The notes under the pieces were generated by a model. That model had not been told where the DNA came from, made no database searches, and saw nothing but the letters and a program-made list of their open reading frames with translations. A DNA stretch of 36,582 nt, taken from positions 1 to 36,582 of IMG/VR virus record IMGVR_UViG_3300043429_000348, one strand, 5' to 3'. A program made the translations under genes and the position numbers. Shown here piece after piece: positions 21,085 through 30,392 of the stretch. Position 1 is the stretch's first letter. Each line of letters opens with the position of its first letter. The stretch comes from a virus.

Positions 21085-22491
21085 ATGCAGATCCCAATAA
21101 CCAGCGGAATTTATACCGACTCAGGCCCTGACTTTAGATCATCTTATCCGGTTAACTACTTTATCGTTCCTGGTGCCAATGGCGTCAGTGACTCTTATTT
21201 GCGGCCTGCGGACGGACTTGTAAGTGTAGGTACTGGCCCAGGTGTAGACCGTGGAAGTATCGAGTGGAAGGGCGAGCATTATCGAGTTATGGGCTCTATG
21301 CTCGTAAAGATATCAAGCTCTGGAGTTGTCACGACGCTAGGAAATGTTGGAGGCACTACTCAGTTAGTTACCTTTGATTACAGCTTCGACCGTTTGGCTA
21401 TCGCGTCGAATAATAATTTGTTCTACTGGAACGGGACTTCTCTGCAACAGGTTACAGACCCAGACTTGGGCACGGTAATTGATGTTGTTTGGGTCGATGG
21501 TTATTTCATGACAACGGACGGAACCAGTCTGGTTGTCACAGAACTTACTGATCCAACACAAATAAATCCATTGAAATATGGATCGAGCGAAATAGACCCA
21601 GATAGGGTAGTTGGTTTGTGGAAAATCAGAAATGAGGTTTATGCGTTAAACCGCCACACGATCGAGGTGTTCGACAACATTGGCGGTGATTTTTTCCCAT
21701 TCCAACGCATTGATGGCGCTCAAATACCTAAGGGGTGTGTTGGTACTCACGCATGTTGTGTTTACGAGGATGCTATTGCTTTTCTCGGGAGTGGAAGAAA
21801 CGAGGCTCCGTCGATCTACATTGCAGCCAATGGGCGAGCACAGCAAATCAGCACCCAAGAGGTGGATAGGATCATCGGCGGGTATACGGAATCGCAGCTT
21901 TCTAACGTGAAGCTAGAAGCTCGCAACGACAAAGCGCAGCGTCTCTTATATGTACATTTGCCTGATCGTTGCTTAGTTTATGACGCTGTATCGTCTCAAG
22001 TACTTAATAAATCGGTGTGGTCGGTATTGACCTCAACATTAGGGGCCGGATTTTCGGAATACAAAGCTAAAAACCTCGTATGGGTCTACAACAATTGGTG
22101 GGTTGCTGATCCAGGGTCAAATACGTTCGGGACTTTGACGCAATCAATTGGGAGTCACTGGGCTGCGAATGTTAGGTGGGAGTTTGGGACGACGATCTTG
22201 TATAACGAAGGTCGCGGTGCAATCATGCACGAAATTGAACTCGTGGCCCTTACCGGCAGGGTTGCGTCTGGAATTAGTCCGACAATCGCAACGTCTTATT
22301 CTGTCGATGGCGTAACGTGGAGCCAATCTAGGTTTATAAACGCTGGGAAGCAAGGCGAGAGGCTGCGTCGCTTGGCGTGGTTTCAGCAGGGATTTATGCG
22401 TAATATGAGAATGCAGAGGTTCCAAGGCGACACACAGACGCATGTGGCTTTCACTCGGTTAGAGGCAAAAATAGAGGCTTTGGCTAACTGA
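21085..22491 (+). CDS. P22 gp10-like tail hub / DNA stabilisation protein
   Basis: The protein has 468 residues (P22 gp10 has 472). SGIYTDSGPDFRSSYPVNYF, LRPADGLVSVGTGPGVDRGS, YRVMGSMLVKISSSGVVTTL and NEVYALNRHTIEVFDNIGGD then AFLGSGRNEAPSIYIAANGR match the family throughout, a beta-propeller-like protein that closes the portal vertex together with gp4 and gp26. The ATG at 21085 follows a GGTGATATGA end. The last residue stop overlaps the next ATG. Confidence 0.92.
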   Translation: MQIPITSGIYTDSGPDFRSSYPVNYFIVPGANGVSDSYLRPADGLVSVGTGPGVDRGSIEWKGEHYRVMGSMLVKISSSGVVTTLGNVGGTTQLVTFDYSFDRLAIASNNNLFYWNGTSLQQVTDPDLGTVIDVVWVDGYFMTTDGTSLVVTELTDPTQINPLKYGSSEIDPDRVVGLWKIRNEVYALNRHTIEVFDNIGGDFFPFQRIDGAQIPKGCVGTHACCVYEDAIAFLGSGRNEAPSIYIAANGRAQQISTQEVDRIIGGYTESQLSNVKLEARNDKAQRLLYVHLPDRCLVYDAVSSQVLNKSVWSVLTSTLGAGFSEYKAKNLVWVYNNWWVADPGSNTFGTLTQSIGSHWAANVRWEFGTTILYNEGRGAIMHEIELVALTGRVASGISPTIATSYSVDGVTWSQSRFINAGKQGERLRRLAWFQQGFMRNMRMQRFQGDTQTHVAFTRLEAKIEALAN

Positions 22492-23327
22492 TGGCTATCA
22501 AACTTGGGCTTACACGCGATCAACTGGCTACGTTCCTGAAAGACCCGGAGCAGATCAAGCAGTTTGAAAAGATATTTTCTGCGGTTGATCAGGCGATCAA
22601 CGTCATTCTTCCAGCAATCAACACAGACGCAGGCATCGGAGAGTCACAGGCACAAGAGGTTGCCGGCCTGATTAACGCTCTTGGCCAGGCTGTAACGGCT
22701 CAGATTGGATTGCTGCAGTCCATAATAGATCAACTGACCGCCCAACTGATTGAGTTGGCAGCAGAGGTGCAGGGCATCGAGTCGCGCCAGGACGAGACCA
22801 TTACAGGCCGGATTGAGCGACTACAGGACGAGATCGACGGATTGTCTAATCTGGTGACTGTACAAACCCATCCAAAGCGCCGCAGACTTGGTAATGTCTA
22901 CGACACTACGACACAAACTGCCGCCGCCATTAATACCGCCTACGCGGTAACATTCAACACGACAGACCTGTCCGAAGGCGTATACATTGGGTCACCAACG
23001 TCGCGGGTTTATGTTGACACCGAAGCGGTCTACAATTTTCAGTTCTCCGCGCAGCTCGACAACACCAGCGGCGGCAGCCATTTGATATTTGTCTGGTACA
23101 GAGTCAACGGTGCCGACGTTGCCAATTCTGCAAGCCAGGTGCGCTTGAAAGGCACGGATGGAGAACTGGTAGCGGCATGGAACTTTGCGGTTAAATTAAA
23201 GGCCGGAGACTATTTTGAGTTGATGTGGTCTGTTAGCGATATAGCCGTGCAGATGGTCGCGCAGGCTGCTGCGGCTCCGGTTCCTGGAATACCTTCAGCG
23301 ATTTTAAGCGTCACTACGGCAGATTAA
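22491..23327 (+). CDS. Tail needle or fibre candidate with C1q/TNF-like knob
   Basis: The protein has 278 residues. Residues about 35-125 are a long coiled coil (LGQAVTAQIGLLQSIIDQLT, AQLIELAAEVQGIESRQDET, RIERLQDEIDGLSNLVTVQT). The C-terminal domain has NTAYAVTFNTTDLSEGVYIG, VYVDTEAVYNFQFSAQLDNT, HLIFVWYRVNGADVANSASQ and NFAVKLKAGDYFELMWSVSD, a jelly roll of the C1q/TNF type. It occupies the place of gp26, and some P22-like phages (Sf6) have a TNF-like knob on the needle. The N-terminus does not resemble P22 gp26, so this is not certain. Confidence 0.6.
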   Translation: MAIKLGLTRDQLATFLKDPEQIKQFEKIFSAVDQAINVILPAINTDAGIGESQAQEVAGLINALGQAVTAQIGLLQSIIDQLTAQLIELAAEVQGIESRQDETITGRIERLQDEIDGLSNLVTVQTHPKRRRLGNVYDTTTQTAAAINTAYAVTFNTTDLSEGVYIGSPTSRVYVDTEAVYNFQFSAQLDNTSGGSHLIFVWYRVNGADVANSASQVRLKGTDGELVAAWNFAVKLKAGDYFELMWSVSDIAVQMVAQAAAAPVPGIPSAILSVTTAD

Positions 23328-23336
23328 GGGTAAATC

Positions 23337-23672
23337 ATGGCTGTCATTACCAAAGTACTACTAGACTCCAAGTACCTGGAGAATTCGCAGACGACGCAAT
23401 ACACCGCCATCAACTGCCGTGCATTGATCACCAAGGCCACCATCACTAATAACGACACGGTAAATCGCACCGTGTCAGTGAACGTGGTTCCGCCTGCCGG
23501 CAGTGCGTCGAACACAAACCGGATCATCAACACCAAGACGATTGTTCCTGGTGAGACTTACTTGTGCCCCGAGCTATCTGGCCAGGTCATTGAATCGGGC
23601 GGGTTGTTGTCGACGATTGCCAGTGCTGCGTCGGCCCTTAGTATTCGCGTAAGCGGCCAGGAGATCACTTAA
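23337..23672 (+). CDS. Small beta-rich structural protein
   Basis: The protein has 111 residues. AVITKVLLDSKYLENSQTTQ, YTAINCRALITKATITNNDT, NTKTIVPGETYLCPELSGQV and SALSIRVSGQEIT form a short beta domain that I recall as common in phage tail regions. It may be a tail or head-neck protein. The TAATG overlap with the next gene suggests coupling. Confidence 0.6.
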   Translation: MAVITKVLLDSKYLENSQTTQYTAINCRALITKATITNNDTVNRTVSVNVVPPAGSASNTNRIINTKTIVPGETYLCPELSGQVIESGGLLSTIASAASALSIRVSGQEIT

Positions 23673-24073
23673 TGAGCAAGGACAAGTTACCCGCTCTGAT
23701 GTTTAAGGGCTTTGGTGGTATCAAGGTTGAAGAGCCTTTCGTCACGACTGCCGAGAACAAAAAAAACACTCAGACGGTCATCGACGAATGGTCGCTTGGA
23801 CCTCTTGTCCCATCGATTGAGCCGGGTGCTAATGGCCCGTTTTGGTCAAAGTTAGCAAAGGCTTGGCAGGTTTCGGACAAGGAAGCGCGCCGGCGGTTTT
23901 GTGCTAACTGCGAGTATTTTCAGAACGACACGATGACCCAGGCGAAAATGGAGCGAATCCCGCTGAATAAATACGATACCGGGGCAGGTGGTCGTGGGTT
24001 TTGCGAAAAGTTTGACTTTATTTGCCACAACCTGCGTGTATGTAAAGCGTGGGAAGAGCGCGAGGAAGATTGA
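23672..24073 (+). CDS. Conserved five-cysteine phage protein
   Basis: The protein has 133 residues. Its second half carries C77-x2-C80, then C111-x6-C118-x5-C124 within RRRFCANCEYF and GRGFCEKFDFICHNLRVCKA, W following. The pattern is strongly conserved in phages with P22-like or T7-like ejection modules, to my recollection. Zinc or an iron-sulfur cluster is possible. It occupies the position of P22 gp14, a virion-assembly protein, directly before the ejection proteins, but sequence similarity to gp14 is not visible. Confidence 0.65.
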   Translation: MSKDKLPALMFKGFGGIKVEEPFVTTAENKKNTQTVIDEWSLGPLVPSIEPGANGPFWSKLAKAWQVSDKEARRRFCANCEYFQNDTMTQAKMERIPLNKYDTGAGGRGFCEKFDFICHNLRVCKAWEEREED

Positions 24074-24075
24074 TC

Positions 24076-24741
24076 ATGGCACTGTTAAGCGCAATCGTTT
24101 CTGGGGTTACTGGGTCTCGTGCGTCGCGTCAGCAGGCAAGGGCGGCAGAACAGGGGATGGAAGAACAACGCCGTCAATATGAACAGACGCGGCAGGCGTT
24201 CGCCCCTTTTTTGAGCGCAGGAACCGGTGCCATAGGAGGATTTACACCTTTTTTGCAAGCCGGCCAGCAAGCATTTCAACAGCAGCAGGCATTGTCTGGT
24301 TTGCAAGGGTTTGCCCCGCAACGTGAAGCAATCAGCCAGCTAGAAGCATCGCCGGAGTTCCAGGCTATTGCTCAGCAGGGCGAGAATGCTATTTTGCAAA
24401 ATGCGGCAGCAACCGGCGGATTGCGCGGTGGTAACACACAGGCAGCGTTAGCACAATTTCGCCCGATGTTATTGCAGCGCCTAATCGATCAACAATTGCA
24501 ACGCCTCGGCGGATTTGCTGGTACAGGACTTGGAGTGAATGAACGTTTAGCCCAGTTTGGGATTAACGCGGCAGGCATGCAAGGACAGTTCGGGTCTGCG
24601 GCTGCGTCTAATATTGGAGAATTATTAGGTCAAAGAGGCGCGGCGCAAGCGGGCGGTACTTTAGCGGTTGGCGGTGCTATTAACAGACCGCTTCAAACTG
24701 GCGAGCGCCTTCTCGGTCAACTGTTTGGGATGGGTCAATAA
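24076..24741 (+). CDS. Ejection (DNA transfer) protein, P22 gp7-like
   Basis: The protein has 221 residues (P22 gp7 has 229). ALLSAIVSGVTGSRASRQQA is a hydrophobic start; the middle is Gln- and Ala-rich (RRQYEQTRQAFAPFLSAGTG, AGQQAFQQQQALSGLQGFAP), then GGLRGGNTQAALAQF and LLQRLIDQQLQRLGGFAGTG. This is the layout of the small ejection protein family of podoviruses. ATG at 24076 is chosen after GAGGAAG. Confidence 0.75.
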   Translation: MALLSAIVSGVTGSRASRQQARAAEQGMEEQRRQYEQTRQAFAPFLSAGTGAIGGFTPFLQAGQQAFQQQQALSGLQGFAPQREAISQLEASPEFQAIAQQGENAILQNAAATGGLRGGNTQAALAQFRPMLLQRLIDQQLQRLGGFAGTGLGVNERLAQFGINAAGMQGQFGSAAASNIGELLGQRGAAQAGGTLAVGGAINRPLQTGERLLGQLFGMGQ

Positions 24742-26066
24742 TGGCTATCAAACCAATCAATTATGAGATTGATCAATCGCAGCCAATCCCTTTTTTAGAA
24801 GGCATGAAGGAAGGGCTACAACTGCAAGAAATACGGCAAAAACGAGAGGCCGAACTAGCAAAACAAGAACAAGAGAAGCAAAAAATCCTTGCGGAAGAAC
24901 GTCGCCAACAACTGTATCAAAGGCTTTTGTCTCCTGATGTTGCGCCAGAGGACTATAAAGCGGCGCTTCTGGTATCGGACGAAGCTAAAGCCAAGTCAAT
25001 CATGCAAATGATGGAGCAGAGCGATAAGGCAGCGAGTCGTGCGGCTATTGTTGCGTTATCTCCGGTTGTTTCGGCGCTGCACGCTGGCAATCCCGATCGT
25101 GCGATTGCTCTCTTGGAGCAACGTGGTAAAGCTTACGAGGGCCGCCCAGACGTACAAGAGGACATCCAAAACAGGATTAACCTGATTAAGGCAAGTCCTG
25201 AATCTGCCAAATTTGAGTTTGGTGGTGAGCTATCCGTTATCCCTGGCGGTTCAGATGTCCTAGGTAACATTTTGAAACTGACGGAAGAAAAGCGCGCAGA
25301 AGCAGAGGCAAAACGAACTAAATTGTCACCAGCAATTCAGGAAGCCATTGATTTCAAAAATCTATCCAAAGACGATCAGCAAGCCTTTTTATCGTTGCAA
25401 ACATTAAAACGTCCTCCTCCGGCTGTAACAAATGTCAGCGTCACTAACCTCGATAAAAGTGCGGCTACGGAGCTTGGGCAGTTAGTTCCAAAACTGTACG
25501 ATCAAGCAAATTCGGCGGCATCTCAATTAGAGCAATTACCAAGATATAGGCGTGCACTTGATTCGGCTATTACTGGGACATTTGCTGAGTCACGACTAAC
25601 TGCTGCGCGGATCGGTAATGCACTTGGATTCACTGATGACAAAGCCGCAGCAGCTTCCACTGAACTTATCCAAGGCCTTGCAGAAATGGGCTTACAGTCT
25701 AGGGGAATGATTACAGGTCAAGGGGCCATATCAAACGAAGAGCAAAAGCTACTCATTAGAGCAAGAAGCGGAGACATAAACTTAACAAAAGCAGAGTTAA
25801 ACGTAATTTTTAACGTTGCGGAACGATCCGCTAAAGCGCAATACGCAAAGTCGCGCAAATTGCTGGAGTCTGCGGCATCAAAAAGCGAAACGGCCGGCCT
25901 ATTTCTTCAGAACGTATCGCCTATGCCTGAGGATAAACCAGAGCAACCTCAAGGCATGCCGCGAGGGAGGCCTGGCGTCACCGTTACACTGCCAAACGGA
26001 CAATCGTTCGTGTTTCCTAATCAGCAAGCCGCAGATCAATTTAAAGCACGTGCGGGGGTGCGTTAA
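24741..26066 (+). CDS. Ejection protein, P22 gp20-like
   Basis: The protein has 441 residues (P22 gp20 has 471). It starts with an extended part, PINYEIDQSQPIPFLEGMKE, then a charged helix (KREAELAKQEQEKQKILAEE). The middle is helical (PEDYKAALLVSDEAKAKSIM), and LGQLVPKLYDQANSAASQLE with FTDDKAAAASTELIQGLAEM and GMITGQGAISNEEQKLLIRA near the end. The family is common in virions with internal ejection proteins. It follows the gp7-like gene with a TAATG overlap and precedes the largest ejection protein. Confidence 0.72.
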   Translation: MAIKPINYEIDQSQPIPFLEGMKEGLQLQEIRQKREAELAKQEQEKQKILAEERRQQLYQRLLSPDVAPEDYKAALLVSDEAKAKSIMQMMEQSDKAASRAAIVALSPVVSALHAGNPDRAIALLEQRGKAYEGRPDVQEDIQNRINLIKASPESAKFEFGGELSVIPGGSDVLGNILKLTEEKRAEAEAKRTKLSPAIQEAIDFKNLSKDDQQAFLSLQTLKRPPPAVTNVSVTNLDKSAATELGQLVPKLYDQANSAASQLEQLPRYRRALDSAITGTFAESRLTAARIGNALGFTDDKAAAASTELIQGLAEMGLQSRGMITGQGAISNEEQKLLIRARSGDINLTKAELNVIFNVAERSAKAQYAKSRKLLESAASKSETAGLFLQNVSPMPEDKPEQPQGMPRGRPGVTVTLPNGQSFVFPNQQAADQFKARAGVR

Positions 26067-28147
26067 TGGCGACCGACTTTGAGGCACTAGCAAAGCAGTT
26101 CGGTGGGCAGTCTGTGCAATCAGCCCAAGGCCAAGACCTTGAGGCGCTAGCGGCTCAGTTCGGTGGCAAGGCGCAACCACAGGCGCAGCCAGAAACCACG
26201 GCGGCAGGTCTTGCCGGTTCCGCTACGCGAGGGCTTGCCCCGATCGCCGCCGGTGCGGCATTAGGCGCAGCAGCAGGCGCACCGCTTGCCGGTGTCGGTG
26301 CTATCCCAGGTGCGCTGGCTGGCGCAGGAGCCGCCGGGTTGGCTCAACTGGTTGGCGATCCATTAGTTTCAGGTATCAACAGCCTATTAGGCACGCGGTA
26401 CAAAGCGCCATCGGATGCTATGGCCGACCTACTGACGCGCTTAGGCGTGCCACAAGCCGACACAGAGGCAGAGCGCATCGTGCAGTCAATCGCAGGTGGT
26501 GCTGCCGGATCGGCCGGCATAGCGGCGGGTGGTAAAGCTATACAGCAACTGGCTAGTCTAAGATCAGATGCACTTCAAAAAGTAGGCCGGTTTTTTGGTA
26601 CGTCTCCCGCATTGCAGACTATAAGCGGTGGGACGGCTGGAGGGGCTGCACAGATAGCCGCAGAGATGGGAGCAAGTCCAGGTGAGCAGCTTGCTGCCGG
26701 CCTGGTCGGCGGAATTGCGCCATCTGTTCCGGGGTTGGCAAAAGAAGGTCTTGGAGCTGCGGCAAGAGCATTGTCACCAAAAGGGTCAGATATCAGAGCA
26801 GCCACTTTGCAAACGGCAGATGGTCAAGTCCTTTTAAGGCCAAAAGAGCCAAGCGTTAAGGAATCATTACAAATAATTGGCGCCCCATTAAAAGAAAAGG
26901 CAAGGCCAGCAAAAACAGCACAAATTAGAGAAACTCTAGTCAACGACCCGGCATCGGTCGATGTTGTCAATTACCGGCTCAGCGGCAAGCAAGTACTGCC
27001 AGACAGTGACGCATCAGAAACCATAAAACAAGGGTGGAAGGATGGCGTTATTGCAGCGGTTAAGGCGGCAACTGATAGAGACCGGCAAGCAATGACCAAG
27101 ATGCTTAACATTTACAAACTTGGCAAAAAGAATGAAAAATTTAGGGCAATTAACCGTCCGGCAGACGTATTGGGTGAAAGCATCGAGAACAGAATCTCTG
27201 CTCTGAGTTCACAGCGCACATCAGCCGGTGAGATGCTAGGTCGCGTTGCGAAAGAGCAGTTAAAAGGCGCTCGAGTTGACGTGCAGCCTGCTATGAATCA
27301 GTTTTTGTCAGACCTAGCAGAAATAGGCGTCCGTGTTGAGTTTGATAATAAAGGCTTAGCCAAGGCTGTGTTGCAAGGTTCGGAAATTGAAGGGGATAAG
27401 GCTGGCCAAGAATTACTAGACATTGTGCTCAAGAGACTAAGCGCAACTGAATCGCCAGATGCCTTTAAAGTACATACAGCCAAGCGCTTTATTGACAGCC
27501 AAGTGCAATATGGCAAGAAACCACTTGCCAACCCTTTAACGGCTCAGGCAGAACGCGTTGTTAAACGTTTGCGGAAGAACCTAAATAGCACGATTGGCGA
27601 TATTAATCCCGACTACAAGGCAGCAAATGCTAGGTTTGAGGACACTACAGATGCTCTAGCTGACATTCAGAAAGCAGTGGGCACGAGTGTTAATTTTAAC
27701 GACGAAAACGCGGCTAAGGCACTCGGGACGGCAGCGCGGAAACTCACCAGCAACTATGCAAGTCGCGCCAATATGATCAGCGCGCTAGGCAAGGCCAACG
27801 AGACAGCGGCTAAATACGGCGCCAAGTTCAACGACGACATCGTTAACCAGGTCATATTTGCCAACGAACTGGATCGCATGTTTGGTGCGGCTGCCGATAC
27901 GTCACTTAAAGGCCAGATGGAGCAGGCTGCAAAGAGTGGACTCACAGCGGCAAAAGAAGCGGCTAGAGGCGGCGGTGGGCTTACAGAGCGTGCGATTAAC
28001 TTGGCTGCAATGGGCCTAGAGCGCGCCCGTGGCATCAACGAAGAAAACGCCATCAAGGCTATGGAGCAAATCTTGCGGCGCAGGTCTAATACGCCAAGCA
28101 CTAGCCGGGAAGTTGTACGATTCGCTGGAAACAGGACAAATCAATGA
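26066..28147 (+). CDS. Ejection protein, P22 gp16-like
   Basis: The protein has 693 residues (P22 gp16 has 609). The N-terminus has two copies of a short motif, DFEALAKQFGGQ and DLEALAAQFGGK. Residues about 45-100 are Gly/Ala-rich and hydrophobic (TRGLAPIAAGAALGAAAGAP, GAIPGALAGAGAAGLAQLVG), suited for insertion into a membrane during DNA ejection. The rest is helical and charged (ENRISALSSQRTSAGEMLGR, GDINPDYKAANARFEDTTDA). It is the last of the three ejection genes and overlaps the tailspike ATG by 4 bases. Confidence 0.75.
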   Translation: MATDFEALAKQFGGQSVQSAQGQDLEALAAQFGGKAQPQAQPETTAAGLAGSATRGLAPIAAGAALGAAAGAPLAGVGAIPGALAGAGAAGLAQLVGDPLVSGINSLLGTRYKAPSDAMADLLTRLGVPQADTEAERIVQSIAGGAAGSAGIAAGGKAIQQLASLRSDALQKVGRFFGTSPALQTISGGTAGGAAQIAAEMGASPGEQLAAGLVGGIAPSVPGLAKEGLGAAARALSPKGSDIRAATLQTADGQVLLRPKEPSVKESLQIIGAPLKEKARPAKTAQIRETLVNDPASVDVVNYRLSGKQVLPDSDASETIKQGWKDGVIAAVKAATDRDRQAMTKMLNIYKLGKKNEKFRAINRPADVLGESIENRISALSSQRTSAGEMLGRVAKEQLKGARVDVQPAMNQFLSDLAEIGVRVEFDNKGLAKAVLQGSEIEGDKAGQELLDIVLKRLSATESPDAFKVHTAKRFIDSQVQYGKKPLANPLTAQAERVVKRLRKNLNSTIGDINPDYKAANARFEDTTDALADIQKAVGTSVNFNDENAAKALGTAARKLTSNYASRANMISALGKANETAAKYGAKFNDDIVNQVIFANELDRMFGAAADTSLKGQMEQAAKSGLTAAKEAARGGGGLTERAINLAAMGLERARGINEENAIKAMEQILRRRSNTPSTSREVVRFAGNRTNQ

Positions 28148-30246
28148 GCGTTATTTCGAACCCCCCTTATCCGTCATATTTCGATGTTGATGGGTCTCCG
28201 CTCGAAAACGGATATTTGTATTTCGGAGCTGCCAATCAGAACCCGGAAACTAACCCAATAACTGTCTACTGGGATTCTGCGTACCTTGTTCCTGCCGCTC
28301 AGCCGATCCGGACTTCTGGAGGTTTTGCGGTACGCAACGGGTCTCCTGCAAATGTATACGTCACTACAGACTACTCTCTGACTGTTAGGGACAAAAATCT
28401 GCGCTTGGTGTATAGCAAGCTTTTGTCTGAAGGTCAGACGACCGCAGAAGTTAACATCCAATTTTCTACGCAGACGGTTATCGCAACATCTGGACAAACA
28501 GTATTTAACTTGTCCACTGCGTACACTCCCGGTAATCAGAGTCTTGCCGTGTATCACAACGGGGCAAGATTAGTAGTGGCTCAGGATTACACCGAAACAA
28601 GCGCAACGGTCGTGACGTTATTAATCGGTGCTACTGTTGGCGATGTACTTCAGTTTGTGACTGCGACACCGATTAACCCGTCAAGCTTGGGCGCGGCGGC
28701 TGTTGCATATGTTCCGGCTGGCGCTGGCGCGGTCGCCACGGATGTGCAAACCGTGTTGCGTGAGACGGTAAGCGTTACGCGTTTTGGTGCTGACAACACA
28801 GGCACGACCAACTGTTATCAGGCAGTGGAAGCTGCGTGGCAGCATTGCCTTGCAAACGGAAAAGACCTGTACTTTCCATCGGGCATTTACCGGATCACAA
28901 GCGAAAATAATTTTCCTTTTGGGCGAATTAACGGTTTGCCTCCGACATCTTTGCTGGACTGCAAAAACATCACGATCTTTGGGGATGGGCCGACGACTAT
29001 CCTTCGCACCGACACGATAAATGGCGGTGATGTCATCCAATTAAACGGTGCAAAGAACCTCCACATACGCAACTTGTACCTGACTGCAACGATCAGCGGT
29101 TCCGGCGCTGGCAGCAACGGCGTGTCGGTCACAGGCGGCTACGACAACATCACGCTCGATCACATCTGGTGCGAGAACCTGCCGTCGCTGGACAAGACAA
29201 CTTATGTAGACGGCGGCAAAGCTTTGACCATCCAGACGCCGGCTTCTGGGCAGACGGTGGTGTGCGGCACGCTAAAAGCCACCAACATCTTCGCCAAGGG
29301 GTGCGTGTACGGGTTCGGCTTTGAGCTTGATCTGGTGGCCGCATCTACGATGGACACTAGCGTTGACGTTGACATCGTGGCTGAGGATTGCCGCGAAGCG
29401 GTGATCGTTTCCGCAGGTGCTGCCACTGGCGCGATTCCGGCCAACTGGAGCATGGGCGTTCGAGTTAAGGCGCAAGCGATCAACTGCATGACGGATGTGA
29501 CTCTGGGCCGTGCCCACGGTGTTGATGTGGAGTGCCAGGTCATCACCACCAAGACACGGGCGCAGCGCATCCTGAACTACGCGGGCGTGAAATGGTTTGC
29601 TGCGGACACCGTGGCTAAAGTGGTTGGGCTGCTTGCTGCTTACGCGCACAACTGCAACGTCACGATCACCGGGAACAAAGGTGAGTGCGCGTCGATTGCA
29701 CAGATCGGCGGCATATCAACAGGCAGCAGTGGGTTAAGTGCTTCTTCGTTGAACAGCCGGTTTGAATTGGGGCTGCGTGGCACATCAGTGTCTGGCGACA
29801 TTGTGGAGATCGACGCTGGCGGCAACGTGGCTAATTCCTGCACGTTCATCTGCTACGGGTCGGGCTCGCCTTCTGCCGCGTTCTACCTCCCATCGCGCAA
29901 CAACACCATCGTTTTTGGCAACTTGCACACGCTGAAAGACTTGTCCGTGCAGGGTGCAGTGAAGTTCACCTACACAGACGGCGTGAACTCATACGGGGAG
30001 ATCAACTACGACGACGAGGCGGTGACGTTCCGACAGACGCTAGGTAGCAGTGCGAGCCTTCGCGTGGTCAAGGTTCTCAACAACTCTGGATCAACAGTGT
30101 TTGCGATGCGAAACGACGGATACTTGTCAACCGCAGGGCGAGTGACGGCAAGCGCAGTAGCAACAGTTAAAGGTGTTTTGCCGATCTACGACGAAGCCAA
30201 TGCCTTCTATGGTTACGTCCCGGTGTATACGAGCTACACGCCGTGA
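28144..30246 (+). CDS. Tailspike with P22-type head-binding domain
   Basis: The protein has 700 residues (P22 gp9 has 667). Residues 1-95 are the P22 tailspike head-binding domain: SNPPYPSYFDVDGSPLENGY, LYFGAANQNPETNPITVYWD and RNGSPANVYVTTDYSLTVRD. Residues 95-180 form an extra beta domain (FNLSTAYTPGNQSLAVYHNG). From about 208 a pectate-lyase-like beta helix follows (VTRFGADNTGTTNCYQAVEA, DLYFPSGIYRITSENNF), ending near GYVPVYTSYTP. It binds and probably degrades a host surface sugar. The DNA becomes visibly GC-richer after about 29,040, as if the receptor-binding part was exchanged. Confidence 0.85.
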   Translation: MSVISNPPYPSYFDVDGSPLENGYLYFGAANQNPETNPITVYWDSAYLVPAAQPIRTSGGFAVRNGSPANVYVTTDYSLTVRDKNLRLVYSKLLSEGQTTAEVNIQFSTQTVIATSGQTVFNLSTAYTPGNQSLAVYHNGARLVVAQDYTETSATVVTLLIGATVGDVLQFVTATPINPSSLGAAAVAYVPAGAGAVATDVQTVLRETVSVTRFGADNTGTTNCYQAVEAAWQHCLANGKDLYFPSGIYRITSENNFPFGRINGLPPTSLLDCKNITIFGDGPTTILRTDTINGGDVIQLNGAKNLHIRNLYLTATISGSGAGSNGVSVTGGYDNITLDHIWCENLPSLDKTTYVDGGKALTIQTPASGQTVVCGTLKATNIFAKGCVYGFGFELDLVAASTMDTSVDVDIVAEDCREAVIVSAGAATGAIPANWSMGVRVKAQAINCMTDVTLGRAHGVDVECQVITTKTRAQRILNYAGVKWFAADTVAKVVGLLAAYAHNCNVTITGNKGECASIAQIGGISTGSSGLSASSLNSRFELGLRGTSVSGDIVEIDAGGNVANSCTFICYGSGSPSAAFYLPSRNNTIVFGNLHTLKDLSVQGAVKFTYTDGVNSYGEINYDDEAVTFRQTLGSSASLRVVKVLNNSGSTVFAMRNDGYLSTAGRVTASAVATVKGVLPIYDEANAFYGYVPVYTSYTP

Positions 30247-30392
30247 TTTCGTAATCAAACATTTGCCGCAATCTTATTAATCTCGCCATAAACACCGATC
30301 AAATGGACTTTAAAAGCGCAAAAGCATCCAAGTATCCCCATAGATTTCGTGAAACCATATCAACAGTCGCCGCGATTATTTAAGGACAAATC
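30247..30392 (+). other. Recombination junction leftover before the second spike gene
   Basis: This 146-base stretch separates the two spike genes. It contains the 22-bp repeat copy 1 (30295-30316) in the same reading frame as in the intact gene at 32147 (DQMDFKS), followed by 20 codons of unrelated sequence and a stop at 30378-30380. It looks like the left edge of an insertion or replacement rather than a functional gene. Confidence 0.5.
30295..30316. repeat. 22-bp direct repeat, copy 1 (left edge of spike cassette)
   Basis: CCGATCAAATGGACTTTAAA plus AG is identical to bases 32151-32172. The copies flank the second receptor-binding gene and a truncated gene. Bases on either side do not match between the copies. 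Confidence 0.85.
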
